A stretch of DNA of 64,000 nt from Acarospora socialis (lineage: Eukaryota; Ascomycota; Lecanoromycetes; Acarosporales; Acarosporaceae): positions 1,550,001 through 1,614,000 of the forward strand of contig JAMYGW020000007.1 of the NCBI GenBank assembly GCA_025617375.2, in the 5' to 3' direction. Below are positions 10,157 through 22,318 of this stretch, in pieces. The stretch's first letter is position 1, and each line of letters starts with the position of its first letter. The position numbers and the translations under genes were made by a program. The notes under the pieces were generated by a model. It was not told the origin of the DNA. It did not search any database and saw only the letters and a program-made list of their open reading frames with translations.

Positions 10157-11168
10157 AATAGAATTTCAGAGTAGTCACTGTAGCTTCTACACTCGTAGCG
10201 ATGCCCCCAATGCCGCTTCGGATTGAAAGCCGTTCCTGACGTATAAGTACTTCCATCCCCACACCCATCCACCGCCCCATGTCGACCTTCCCAAGACCAA
10301 CCAATCTACCCCTCCCGCCCTCGCCTCCACAACTTGCTGTGCCACATACCCACATACATAAACCTGCAAATACCATCACGTCGAGTACGCCGTACCTTGC
10401 CCGCGGTATCATCACCCCAGTCCGGACGGGATATCTCACAGCGTTATTCGTCAAGACGGCACAGGCACCCGGGGAAATCGGCCTATTGAACAATATGTCT
10501 TGCGTGACGTGGAGGACTTCAGTGCTATATATATACCTTAGGGGCAATGCTCTGTAGTAGCTTCCGAGCGCGGATTAGGGTAGATTAGTCGTGGAGAGGA
10601 GTTGAAGACTTTATTTTTGTCGTTGGCTTGTTTCGACTAGAGTCCAATACTGCCCTGCCGTGAGGGGGTTGGTACTCGTAAGTTGGTGGTAGTGCAAATA
10701 CGGTTGGGCCTTGGTGTTGATGCTTGATCACTCGTTGGACTAGGGTAAATGATAGGTGTGGTATTGTTTTAAGATCTGGGAGAGAACACAAGGGACTCTA
10801 TGAATCATAAAGATCGGCACATGAACTTTCTAGGGTTTAGGCGGTTCTTAGTTACACTGGGTCCATGTGTGACGACTTTGATGACTCTTCACAGGATAGT
10901 GTTCTTCTATCTACTTCTGTAAAAGGCTAGATTCTGTGACGTATTGTTACATCTGCCCCGAAATCCTGAGCAGTTGGGAGTGGGAGAAGCAGCGCTGCGT
11001 AAAAGGACACATTTCTGCGTCCGGGACACCTCCACCTGGCCCTGGATTACCATATCTTAAATTTATCCTTTCGAAACACCAAAGTGCCGTCATCATCAAT
11101 CGTGGCAACCGTTTACGCATCCTGGCTCGCATCCATTACACGATCAATCAGATCTTGGAAAACGCCTG
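10157..11168. other. Intergenic between T5orf172 gene and SNF2 gene
   Basis: These 1012 bases hold the promoter of the T5orf172 gene on its right side and the 3' end of the SNF2 gene. Frames here (for example 10143-10547 on the minus strand) have no family resemblance and look like chance. No repeats or RNA genes were recognised. Confidence 0.4.
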
Positions 11169-14100
11169 CTAGGGTCCATCGCCCACGAAAGGTCTGAACG
11201 CCGCAGAACTACTTTCGCCCGAACGCCGAGCCGATGACGGTGAGCCGCCGAACAAACTAGCCGTAAATGCTGACGAGATACCGCCAGGGTTTTCTACAGT
11301 ATCACGAGATGCTGTTTCCTCGTCTTCTTCCTCTGCCTCAAGTGCGAATCCAATACGTTTCCGCTGTGGCGTACTGGGCCCTGCTAAAGGAGAGTTGGTC
11401 GCCTGCCGGATCTCCTCTTGCTGTATTGATTGTGCTATAGACGACGCTTTGTTCGCCTGTCTGCGTTTATACTTCTTGGGTGTCTCCATGATGATACCGC
11501 CAGGTGAAGTCGAGCAGTCCTCGCCTCTGTTCGACGGAGCCATAACGCGTACTCTCCTGCGCTTGGTTGGCGAGGGGCCATCGGCGTCAGAGGTAAGTCT
11601 TGGAACATCAGTGTCGAAGAAAGCCAGCTCACGCTTCGATGACCGTCTGGATTTCAGCGGCACTATGCCGTCTGGCATGACGATGTCGGCGTCAGGATCA
11701 TCGCCCACACTTGCTCGTCCTTCAACACGACCAAAGACTTGTTGAGGTACAGCTAGTCTTGCCATCCCGCAATCTTCGCCATCTGACATGGGTATGAATC
11801 TCGCGTTTCTGATGATGCTACCCATCGTCGAATCATCTAAAAGACTCTTCTCCGCACGCTGATGCTCCGATGTGGTCATGGCTTTTCGTCGCTGGAGCAT
11901 ACTATCCTCTAGAGTATTCCGAAGTACGAGTGTCTCAGCGAACACAGGGCGGGTTTGTCCGATGCGGTGTGCACGCTTAATGGCTTGTGCTTCGACGTTG
12001 GGTTGCCATACCGGGTTGACGAAGAAGACTCGAGATGCGCTAGCAATGTGAAGACCATGAGCTGCTTGATGGACGTCCATCAGCAATACTCTAAATGTTT
12101 CTGTACTGTTGAACGTGGCGATGTAAGCGGCTCGGCGGGCGGTTGAAAGTGACTTCGCGTAGATGAGATGCTTCACGTCTACCAGCTCTAGTGCCTCGCC
12201 GATGTAGTAAGCGATATTGTCGCCTTCGTAGAATATGAGTATCTTCTCTTTTTTCTGAAGCGCAGTTACTCGGTCAATTAGGTAGCTTAGCTTAGCTGAA
12301 GCCGTACCACATATGGTCGTTTCCCTCAAGGGTGAGTTTGGTGGTAAGCCCAAGTCAGAGTCAGAAGCATTAGAGACCTTGCAAGCAGATTTGAGCTGCT
12401 TGGGTGAACAAGATATGATGTATTCCTCTTCCCTAACGGATGACCGCCGTTTCGATTTGGTAGGTGTTAGGTCCAGTTGACCCCGAGAGATAGTATGTGT
12501 CCCCTTAACCTTTGGTTCTTCGGTCACGCTTGACTTCGGGACAAGATTATCCTTAGAGCCATCACTTCCGGGCTTGGGTTTGAACTGAAACCGTACGGCG
12601 TCCATAGCAGATACTCCAGCGTGCGTAAGCCCTTCAGCTGGGTTCGTAGCATATAGATGAGAGGCTATATACCGCTGGGCAAGTTTGACTTGCGCTGTTC
12701 CCACCAAGAGTGGATCGGTACGCTCACCATGGAGAGCCCAAGCCTGGCATGCATCTTCTGGGAACGCATCCAGATAAATGCCAAGCTCATGAAACTGGCT
12801 AAAAGCGCGCCAGGCAGGAGAAGCGAGTGCTCTCTGGCCTATGGCGAAAACCTCAGTCAACAAGCCACGATCTCCTTCGCCAATATTTCCTTGCTCGAGA
12901 TACTCTCTGCAGTGTCTCAGCGCCTCTGACACATCATGCTCCGTAAAAGCGGTCCACCAAAAGCCCGCCTGCCTAAGGTTGGTGATGAGGGCATTCAACA
13001 GCTTTCGATTCCTCGGGTGGAACATGTAATCCTGATCAGTCCTCTCTGAAGTCACTGCATTGGATGTGAGAACTAGAATAAAGAGGTTGATAGACAGTTT
13101 GTCGTAATAAGATGGTTCTAAATGAACGATCCGGTTATGTAACGGTGGTAGTTGCAGGTCTTTCTCGATATCCTCAATACGATGGCGGATGACAAGACTC
13201 TCAAGAGTGCTTCTCAAGGATCGTGATCTGCGTTGACCAGAACTCAGCAATAATCTCGATTGTTGTCCGGATTCTCGGCGCTTCGATCCTCGCGGTACAC
13301 GGCATTTTTCGAGACCTGATTGTCCAATTGCACGAGGCATGATATATCGCTGCCACGAGGCGGAATCTTCTGAACGAGAATTTGCCCATGGTTTAAGCTT
13401 GAGGAAATCCACGACGATGCGACCAAGCTTCTCAAGGTCTTTGCACTCCTGCTCGTACGCTTCCTCCAACTTTCGTGCTTCCAACGCAAGCCGAGTTGCA
13501 GCTCCATCCGGACTTCCCTGATCATTCGGTAGCGTTTCGTGGGCAGCCAAGCTGACCTCAACACCGATCAAACCATTTGCTGGAGTGCCACTAACGATCC
13601 ATCTCCTCTCAACGTGTAGTTGATCCAGAACATGCACTGCGTTAGTCTTTGACCCAGTTGAGGCGAAGCTGTGGCCTTCATCAACTATGATCCGGAGCCA
13701 GTGTAAGTCTTTTAGAGGTGAGCGGTACTCGGCGCCATCCTCGTCGTCCTTAACCTCGCGCTCAAACCGCGGCTTGGAAAGCAAGACTATGTCGAAATCT
13801 AGGAGTTTCTGGTCAGAAGGAATAGCTTGAGAGAGGTCGTCTATGACGAGTACTTGAAGGCCCTCCGCAGAATCAATGTGGCGTGCTATCTCATCACGCC
13901 ATTGAACAACCAAGTTTGCGGGCACAATTATAAGTGTTGACGAGCAGAGTCGTATGGTCTCACCCTTTGGCTCGTAGACAAGTCGCCGGCTGCGTCGAGG
14001 AGCCGGTCCAGGGATAACGTATGCGCCAATGTTCTCTCGGAGAATGTTCAAGCAGCTCTCATGGTAGATGCCCAGCTTTCTCATGTCTTCGAAGGTTTTC

Positions 14101-15346
14101 TTCCATGGGATACGTTCCCTTCCAATGGTCGCCGCTGTCATTTCAAGCAGAGAAGCTGTCCGCTCTCGTACTGGGTGTAATCCCTCGGAATATTCGGGAG
14201 GTATCTGAGGGAAATGACCTTTGGTGGCGAGGATGACTGCCAGACATATGAGGGTTTTCCCGTAACCCATAGTCTCGGCGAGGATACCTCCCCTTGGCTC
14301 CTCGTATTCCCGCTTGTTACGCACCAGGGTACCAGTTTCCTTATCATAATAGTAGCACGATCCGGTCGGGCATGTTAACTTCTCTAGCCTCGGGTCAAGC
14401 ACGCGGCTCGGGCAAGCCTCTCTCTGAATCATCATTGCTGCGGAACGACGTTGGTAAGAGTATAGGCCTGTTTTCAAGCCCTCGAGTGTCTCCTTTGAGT
14501 CAAGAAGACGCTGCATGGCTTCTTTAGTATGCTTCTCTTGTACATCATGTGAATCTGGCGATGGGGATCTTAGTGTGTTGAAGATATAAAAAAGAGAATG
14601 GTCTTCCTCTGGCTTGGAGCATTGCGACTTCGAAGTAGGTTGGCTACGCGGCTCAAAGCACGCTTCCCAAGTCGCTGACGTTCTGTCTATGCATGTCATT
14701 ATCTGCCTCAAAGCTTTCCTAGCCGCTTGATCGTTCCTATCGAGATATGACCTTCCTGCGTCATCCGGTAAATAGTATATTCGTAGAGACGCCCAGCGCG
14801 GGTATTGTTTATGAGAGTTTAGGCGGATGAAAAGTCGTACTAGCCGAGCGCGCTTTAGCTTATCAATGTCATGAGCGACTTCAATGTCCTTTGACAGCAG
14901 TGTAGACGATCTGTCAATCTCCGTCCAGTCATGCGTTGATTGATCGCTGACATCGTCGGGTACCCGCAGCGGGATCGAGCCCAAGGGTATATAATTGTAC
15001 AGGTCGTGCAAGAAGGCCTGTAATTTAGAAGGCACGGAATCTAATGATTGATCACGGGCAAGTAGCCATTGTGCCGGAGTATCGGAGGCAGAGGACTCTG
15101 GAGTTGCTGCATGAGAGTGCGGAGTCAGAGAAGTGGCTCTACTGGATTGCGGTGAGGATAATGAGTCTGCCGTTGAGACATGTATAGCGTCTGATAGTCC
15201 CTGTGAGACTACTTAGTAGATGTGAAGGTTGGCCGCCAACTTCCAGGGCTCACCGCAGACTCATCCATTGCTTGCGCTTGGCAGATTGGCGCACCTGGAG
15301 GCCATACTCTCATCTTTGGACGCTGATATTCCCTAGGGCTTGCCAT
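11169..15346 (-). CDS. SNF2-family DNA-dependent ATPase/helicase, RING-less
   Basis: Two exons, complement(11169..15200, 15254..15346), give 1374 residues. The first exon encodes 31 residues (MASPREYQRPKMRVW...), and the 53-base intron (GTGAGC...CAG) joins in phase 0. Motif I is GGILAETMGYGKT near residue 340. Motif II is the DEGH box (LRIIVDEGHSF) near 536, and motif III is WIVSGTP. The C-terminal helicase half has LIFYEGDN near 1018, the run RVLLMDVHQAAHGLHIASAS and motif VI QAIKRAHRIGQTRP near 1112. It resembles the Rad5/Rad16/HLTF side of the SNF2 group in its split ATPase domain, but I see no RING finger or HIRAN domain between the halves. The last ~200 residues are basic and disordered and likely bind DNA or carry nuclear signals. 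A role in chromatin remodelling or repair is inferred. Confidence 0.88.
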
Positions 15347-15797
15347 GTTTGAACGCCTTCACATTACTGCTCGGATTTCTTGAAAGTCTGTGTGGAAGTG
15401 GTGGAGTTGGTTGAAGTTGATCGAACAGCTGTACGCTTTGGCGTGCAAGCTCGGAGCTAATCCAAAGGTGTAAGAGCTCAACACTATAGTACACACGCAT
15501 CTCGACAGTAAGAAACAATGAAAGCAAGCAATAGTGTTATCTCTCTAGATGTTATGATAGCTCTATGTTGGCAGTTATACAGAGGCAGCAACCTGAGGTA
15601 TTTAACGGGCATTGCTGACATCCGGCAGAATAAGCTCACCCTCACCGCCCTCGCGGTACCCCTCAAAGGCAGGTAAACAACCGGCCTGCGTCCTGGGTGA
15701 AGCTTTCTCGAGCTTTCGGCTCAAAGCTACTCTCATACCTCCAAGTCAGATATAAAGTACGGCTCTGCCAAAAGCTCAACAGACTTGACACACCAGC
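15347..15797. promoter_or_regulatory. Divergent intergenic region, SNF2 gene / cyclin gene
   Basis: These 451 bases lie between divergent starts. No specific element was recognised. Confidence 0.4.
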
Positions 15798-17065
15798 ATG
15801 TCTGAAGCCAAAAGGTCCCCCGCGCAGCCACGCCTCCTCACACCGCAAACCATAGACTCGTTCATGTGCCTAATGGCCGACATGCTAAGACTGTGAATAC
15901 AACCCTTTTCAGAAATCCAATCCTTCAAATATCTCACTGAATTTTTGCTCTAACCTCACGCATAGTCCAGACGAAACTCTGGCCCTCTCATTCCTTTACT
16001 ACAACAAATACAAACGCTTCAACAACGCATTTCCAGGGACCTCCCCTCTCCTCGACGCACACGTAAGTAAAGCCCACACTCCACCTACGCAGTTCTTGGC
16101 AGTACCAACCACCCTGATTGCCAACTCACAGCACGCAGACCCTCGCTCTAACCTCCCTCACCCTCGCTACGAAAACAACTACCAACCCCCGCCGCCTCCG
16201 ATCCATTCTTCTCACCGCCTACTGCCTCTTGAAACCTCTCCGTCGCGAACCCACCTTGTCGCCCAATGCCTCCCCTGAAATCTTCCCAAAACTCATCCCC
16301 GAACCACTAACGATTCCGTCGTCCCACTACGACAACCTCCGTGCGACCCTCGTCCGCGCCGAACTGATCCACCTCCGCGTCCTGAAATTCGAACTGTGTC
16401 TCCCCTTACCGTTCGAGTACCTACCACGCTACCTAGAACGGGCGCTGGGAGTCCACAACATAGGCGCAGAGTCGGATGGGATGCTGGAGGATTATGACTC
16501 GTGGGAGAGGGAGCACAAGGATGAAGATGGGGTCGTGGGATTGATGGAGACGAGGGTGGGGCGGGCCGCGAGGGCGAAGGTGGTCGATGCGTGCGTCGTA
16601 TTCTCTCCCGCACTCTTTCTATCCAAACGGGCTCTATCCGAAAGACAAGCGATGGGGCTGATAGGGCCAAGCAGGTGCAAAAACTACAAAGTTGCAAACT
16701 TCTACCCCGCCCGCGCCATCGCCGCCGCGTCTGTCAGGGCAACGTTCCCAGGAAACTCTAGCCTAAATGCCGGGAAATGGCTTGAGCACGTCACTGGTGG
16801 GAAAGTTGACCGGCGCGACTGTTATGAGATCATGTGTGAGTTGGAAGAAGACGACGGTTCCAGGGATGGCTGCACCAGACTGGACGATGTGGTGAGTCTT
16901 TGACAACCCGGGATATTTAGATGATCGATGATCTGAAGCTAATGACATATATGCACTCCCCAGACCACACCCATCCTGCGCCCACGCGGTTTCTGTGATC
17001 TCCCGCTCCCCGCCGTCCAGACGCAAACGCGCAGTACAATACCTCTCGCCAGTCAAGTCACATAG
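15798..17065 (+). CDS. Cyclin-fold protein, cyclin Q/L/K-like
   Basis: Five exons, 15798..15892, 15966..16062, 16139..16590, 16675..16891 and 16964..17065, give 320 residues. The cyclin box is seen in LALSFLYYNKYKRF and HTLALTSLTLATKTTTNPR, then the helix starting LRATLVRAELIHLRVL and continuing to FELCLPLP. The second half has VDACKNYKVANFYPARAIAA, recovered only by splicing out 16591..16674 (84 bases, a multiple of three, so retention would leave the frame open). The closest family seems to be the CDK10/11-type activators (cyclin Q/Fam58, cyclin L); partner and process are inferred. The terminal exon is the weakest part: a second homologous copy of this intron/exon unit lies just downstream (see 17282-17386). 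Confidence 0.72.
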
Positions 17066-17281
17066 GAATGGAATGAAGAAACTGATCCATAGAGTCACTC
17101 CCAAACCGCATCGATCCCTTTCCCGTGGGGATATGGTCTTTCGCTACACAGGACACTGAGGCACACGCACGTTATATCAAGTCCGAATACTAGAGACTGG
17201 GGGATGTGGTAAGACTCTAAGATTTTCCTATGTCTAGATATTGCCACGAAAGTAGGCTAATATATATCCACTTCTATCCAG

Positions 17282-17386
17282 ACCACATCCATCCTGCGTC
17301 CACCGGGACAAGAATTTGCGCCACCCCTAGCAATGGAGTACCGGGCCGCTATACTAGCTTCAGACACTCAAGACGCAACGACGTAG
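17282..17386 (+). other. Candidate alternative terminal exon of the cyclin gene
   Basis: This block repeats the donor/acceptor/exon arrangement of the cyclin gene's last intron and exon. A GATGTG followed by GTAAGA lies near 17207, a CCAG acceptor ends at 17281, and ACCACATCCATCCTGCG parallels ACCACACCCATCCTGCG at 16964. From 17282 it reads 34 sense codons (TTSILRPPGQEFAPPLAMEY...) to TAG at 17384-17386, in the same phase as exon 5. It could be spliced onto exon 4 in place of exon 5, or be a relic of a local duplication. Confidence 0.45.
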
Positions 17387-17481
17387 TGAGCTATAAAAAC
17401 TCATATGCGATCAAGGTCTGAAGAATGAATCTAAACGAGTTTAATACACTTCCATCCAAACCACACCAAATTCCCGTTCCC

Positions 17482-20041
17482 TTAAGAAGGCCCATACCCC
17501 CTCTCCCCATCCTCTCTACCCGCGATCCCCATTCCCCTTACCCACTCCCCCACCTCAAACCCCACCCTCCTCAACGCCCCCTCCCCCAACCCGCACCCCT
17601 TCCCCCCACCCATCTTCCTCACCACAATCGCCCTCGCATCCGCCAACCTAACCTCCACGCCCGTCCCGCCACCCAACCTCGCCCCAGCCGCCTCCTCATG
17701 CGCGTCAACATCACCATTACGGTTTTTGATGTAGACCGTCACGTCGGGGCCCACGACGCCGCGCCACAGCGTCGCCATCCACTGCCAGTGGTCGACGGGC
17801 GCGTAGGCGTCGTTGATCGGGATGCTGGACGCGAAGGCGTCGGAGAGGGTCAGCTGGTAGCGCGGGATGAGCGCGATCGGGACGGGCGGCGGGCCCGGGT
17901 TGTCCGTCGCGGCCGAGGGCGAGGCGGAAGACATCGATCGTAGTGGTGATGACGACGATGGCGACGTCGATGGTGGAGGTGGCGTCCCGCTGGCGCCGGT
18001 GGTGCCGGGTATGGTTTTCGGCGAGGTGGCGGGGGACGGAGGGCGGGCTTGGCGCCGTCTCTGGTCCCAAGGCCGTATCGGCGCCGGCGCAGACGTGCAT
18101 GGAGGGGCCGGAGCAGCGTGGGGGTGGGTGGTGATGAATGCGACGATTTCCTCGCTCCGTCGATGCCAGGCTGTGATGGTCTCCAGATAGCCCACGAACG
18201 GATTCCCGTTTCTCTCGCCCTGTTCGCCGCTCTGATCGCCCTGTTCGCCGCTCTGATCGCCCCGTTCATCGTCCTTCCCTTCCTCGTCAAATACTCGAAC
18301 AGCATACTCTCCCTCCCTTCCCAAGAACTCTTCCAACCACCTCGCCATCGCGCGCACACACTCTCTATCCTGCCCGTCAACCGCCACCACGGCGCCGCGC
18401 GTCGTAGCCTGCGCCGGACTCGTAGTCAACGCAGGCGGTGCAAGTGGCGGCGAGATCTTCGCAAGCACTTTGATCTTGTTGATGTATGGAATTGTCATGA
18501 CCATTGCTTCTACGCTGCGGTTTTGCGAGTGCGAGGCCGATGCCGAAGCGGTCGTTAGGGAGGACGAGGTGTTGGTAGAGTGGTTGGCGGTTTGCAATGG
18601 AGGGAGTGTAAGGGAGGGATCGTGGCGCTGGGAAGAAGGAAGGGTTCCTGATATGGAGGGACGGGGTGGTGGTGCCATTGGGAAGTGTGCCTGGCCGGAT
18701 GCTGATACTGATCCGGCTCGCTGCGGAAGCGATTCTCGGCGCCGTTGTTGGTGTTGCTGCTGTTGTTGTTGGTGTTGCTGACTAAAGGGGAAAGGCGTTC
18801 CCTGCCCGTTGCCCACAGGCATCGAGCCAGGGCGGACGGGCACGTAGCCGCCGTTGCTATTGAAGCGGCGACGTTTCGGGTCGGGAGAAAGTGGTGCCGT
18901 GGTATCCTCGTCACGCTGGTGATCGCGTAGACTGGCGAGCTGTAGGACGCGTGTCATTCCACCGTTGCCTTGAGCCTGCGAAGCCTGTGACGCGGCGGCT
19001 CGTTGACGTGTAATGGGGCCAGAACCTGAGCGGGTCTCCGGTGTGCCGATAAGTTGAAGAAAGCGGCCTACGCTGGATGAAGAGGAGGGCGTGGCAGGCT
19101 GGAGGGACGATGTCTGTGGGCCGGTTGGGGTTAGTGGTGTTGGTACGTTAGGCGTTGTCATGCTCCGACCACCGCACTTGATGCACCTAGGAGTCTCGCC
19201 GGCGGCGGATGTCGCTGAGGCTGATGGGAGGGAGCCTGCAGTACTGTTGTTTCTGCCGCTCCGGCGAGGTTGGTAGCGGTAGTCAGGGTACTGTTGCTGA
19301 TGACGGATTTTCTCTTCCTGCAATTCGTCAGTTGTGACGTGTTGCAGGTGGTTTGCGCAAACCCATACCTCTGCAAGTATTTTCCACTCGTATTTTACCT
19401 CTGCAGGCTGCTGTCTCCACTGCTCACCGATTATCTTCGAGATGTCAGGGTTTGCGAGTCCGGGATGCTGGGCTGCGACTGCAGATTGATAATGTTGGCG
19501 GTAGAGGATGAACGCTAGATTCGACGAATAAGCTATTGTCTCAACAAAGAAAGTTCAAAGATGAAGAACAGGACGGCCAAATATCAACGAGAGTATGGAG
19601 AAGTTCAGGGCACCTACCGTTTCTAGGTCGAGGAACCTTTGGATCAGGCTGACACAAGCACACTTGACTCGCAGAGTCGGCCGAGCGAATACCAGGGCTT
19701 GCAGTAGATAAGGAGGGAAGATCACGAAACCGGTGATCACCGGTAGTGATGAGTGAAGCTGTTCTTTTCTGACCGAGACGGACAGGTAATGCTTCTCCCG
19801 TCGGCGAATCCTGATAATCCTGCAGCGACTCCAAGCTCGCTGAACGCTGGGAGGCTGCTCCCTTGGAGGGTGTATTTACTGATGTCGACCTTGACGTCTT
19901 GGCTTTTTCTAAGACTTCGTTAGGCTCAACGTCGGTCATGATCTTGTGACGTAACAGTGTATTTTGGGCGCTGATCCGTGACTCTGACGGATCCTGACCG
20001 GACAGTGCTTGTGGCTTTGGCAGGACTCGATGGTAGGACAT
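17482..20041 (-). CDS. HMG-box transcription regulator
   Basis: Three exons, complement(17482..19317, 19369..19514, 19618..20041), give 801 residues. One MATA_HMG/SOX-type HMG box spans residues ~134-210: PDPKVPRPRN joins by splicing to AFILYRQHYQSAVAAQHPGL, then DISKIIGEQWRQQPAEVKYE and, after the second splice, EEEKIRHQQQYPDYRYQPRR. The rest is low-complexity: a Gln/His run near 18735-18780, Ser/Pro/Thr-rich spacers, and a conserved patch VEAMVMTIPYINKIKVLAKI in the middle. A repeated GDQSGEQ heptad lies near 18212-18262. Such proteins bind DNA sequence-specifically and include mating and developmental regulators (Ste11, Rox1 relatives); the target here is unknown. It is convergent with the cyclin gene, with less than 500 bases between stops. 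Confidence 0.87.
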
Positions 20042-20978
20042 TGAGAAGAGAGCGTAGATGATGTGACATCAAGAAGGAGGTTTCTTTGATGTCCAATGGC
20101 GGCGTTGACGGATTGAAACGATTGAGAATGGTGGCGCTTTGTCATTATTATTCGCTCCAACGTCTCCTTCATTGCTTCCTTTTTTCCCTTTGTTGTCTTG
20201 TCTCAAGCACTAATTGTCTTTGCATGCAATTACGCCGGTCCGTTGCGGGTAAAGATGTTGGGCTCATACGCCGCACCTCCTGGTGCTGATTTTCTTTGTC
20301 CCATTGTGAGGTTCGTTCGACCAAATGCGGGTAGCAACCCAAGTGAGACACCCCTATCAGAAAATCCAATGCATCGGTACGAGCAGGAATGTAGGCAAGC
20401 ACAATGAAGACAAACGGGTTATTGACGGCCTGAGCCTTGTAGGAGTATGGAATGCTATTCTAGGACAATGACGCGCTCTGCTAATTTGGGAATGTAGGAG
20501 TAAGGAGACTTTAACAATTCTATCGGTCCCTGAGATCCGCGATAGTAGAAACCTAGTATCAAATGAAATCTTCCTCCGCTGCCAAACTTCACAAGTCGGG
20601 GCCGTTTGATGTCGTCGCGACTTGGGGTATTATAGGAGTTCTCTTTCTTCGACGATAAAGTGCTTGGTGCGAATGAGTTCTGGTTCGGATGTTGCTACCG
20701 GAGCATGTCTGACTCCGATTCTGGCGCTTGAAGCAAAATAGCCCTGCCGCCGATCCATAGATCGTACTGCGAGCGTTTATAACAAGCCCACCGCGAAGCC
20801 ATAATTACTCCATGGCCGTACATGACAACAGAAAGACCATCAGACCACTAGAGACGACCGACATGTCCAGGCACCTGAACTCTTGCTCCCTGGGCCCACA
20901 ATCGTAAGAAATAGATCGATACGTGTTTGAGACGAGGGACCAAATATACGACTCCGCCTCAACATACACGACAAACAG
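20042..20978. other. Intergenic between HMG gene and secreted-protein gene
   Basis: These 937 bases contain the HMG gene promoter and the 3' side of the next minus-strand gene. No frame resembles a known family and I see no repeat. Confidence 0.4.
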
Positions 20979-21599
20979 CTAGTCAATCTCGCTACTCTCG
21001 TTTCGTCTCCTCAGCTTCGATGAAATGACCGTATTCCAGTTGAATCCACTCGGCAACACGTGTTCTACGCACGGCGGAATAAATCCCCCTGTAGTTTCCG
21101 CCATCGCAACGTAGCTTGATGGCTTCCACACCGCGAGAAACAAGCCATCGGGCAATTGAATATGCCCTCCAACTCTGTTGCCCCTCATCACACAGGTATC
21201 AACAAGCTTGTTGGCCTGGATACGAAGAGTTTTCCAGTCGCCGCTGACGGAGCGGCTATTGCCTAACGTGTTGAGGATGAGGAGGCAGTTTTTCCGTCGG
21301 AGATATACAGGGAGGCTGCCGGTGCAGTCTTCCACCTGTCCGTGGCTGAAGATGTATCTGGCGTCGCGGGTAGGTCTGTTGTCCGGCATCTGCCTGTCTA
21401 TGATCTCGTGGCAGTGCTGGGGATTCGCTTCGCCAGTGCTCGGGACACAGACTGGTTCGCCAACTCGGGGAAGGACAGAGCAGCCAAAAGAGATTAGAAG
21501 GGAGTAAAGAAGCAGATGGAAGGAGGTGAAGATCATGATCATTAGAACAAAGCTTCGAATTCCCGAGAATATCGTTGTTGCAACTTCAGTGAGAGACAA
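20979..21599 (-). CDS. Small secreted cysteine-containing protein
   Basis: A single exon of 206 residues. A hydrophobic segment near the N-terminus (SFVLMIMIFTSFHLLLYSLL) could be a signal peptide or anchor. After it come six cysteines (CVPS, QHCHE, EDCTG, KNCLL, DTCVM, PPCVE). The middle, with YIFSHGQVEDC, LRRKNCLLIL, WKTLRIQANKLVDTCV and NRVGGHI, has the layout of a widespread family of small secreted fungal proteins: a hydrophobic beta strand after a Cys, then an amphipathic helix ending in Cys and a GG motif. Members are of unknown function and are sometimes listed as candidate effectors. The start could be the Met at residue 20 or 22 rather than residue 1. Confidence 0.6.
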   Translation of the reverse strand: MSLTEVATTIFSGIRSFVLMIMIFTSFHLLLYSLLISFGCSVLPRVGEPVCVPSTGEANPQHCHEIIDRQMPDNRPTRDARYIFSHGQVEDCTGSLPVYLRRKNCLLILNTLGNSRSVSGDWKTLRIQANKLVDTCVMRGNRVGGHIQLPDGLFLAVWKPSSYVAMAETTGGFIPPCVEHVLPSGFNWNTVISSKLRRRNESSEID

Positions 21600-22318
21600 A
21601 TGTGTATAATCTTAACTGACCATGGCAACTCAAGACTCCAGGCTCCGACAAAAGAACTCTACCAGACTTTTTAACAACTTCAGTACTGAAGCCGCGGCAG
21701 AGCGCATACTTGAAGTTAGGAGACATGATATGACACCATATGAAACAAAATTCAGGCCGCAAAGCCACTATGAAGCTTGAGACGCACCAACCCAGACGTT
21801 TGGTAGAGGCTATGGCACGGTTGAGTGTCATGCGCGTTTTGACTGAAGATCCATCCACTGAGTTGAGGTTATCAAAGTGCTCGTACGTATGTACGCACGA
21901 AGTCGAGTTGAAGAGTACGCCCGGTTCCAAGCAGGATGATTACTAAGCGCAGTACGGGTGGCCAACATAACACCACTTCAGTGTCTTTTGGCTATCTGGG
22001 CTCCAAAGTAATAGTATGATACACAAGAAGGAACCAACTCTCTCTAATGACTGGACTATCATGGTCCTTGTGGACGTGGGTTGTGCGATATAGGATTTGC
22101 GTTCGCCACGAAAACCTTCAGCCCACTCTCGGCCATGAGAACGCCAAGGTAATGAAGCGTGAATACCTATAGTCTATTGATATTGCAACTTACCACATAC
22201 CATTATCCAGACGCAATCACATCTCAAGCCAGAGAGTCACCGATACGATCTAAGTCGAATGAACGAGAAGCCAAAATCTCCCCCGCCAACCTCTCGTCCC
22301 TCGATCTCCCAACCCGAT
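21600..22318. other. Intergenic region
   Basis: These 719 bases hold the promoter of the secreted-protein gene and the 3' side of the P450 gene. A 114-codon minus frame at 21586-21930 is open but shows no family resemblance. Confidence 0.35.

Noticed and set aside
10143-10547. 134-codon minus-strand frame upstream of the T5orf172 gene
   Set aside because: Low-complexity Gly/Val-rich translation with no family resemblance; it overlaps the promoter of a clear gene and looks like chance.
16591-16674. Coding insert in the cyclin
   Set aside because: The frame is open, but removing it as an 84-base GTGCGT...GCAG intron restores VDACKNYKVANF, which fits the cyclin fold better.
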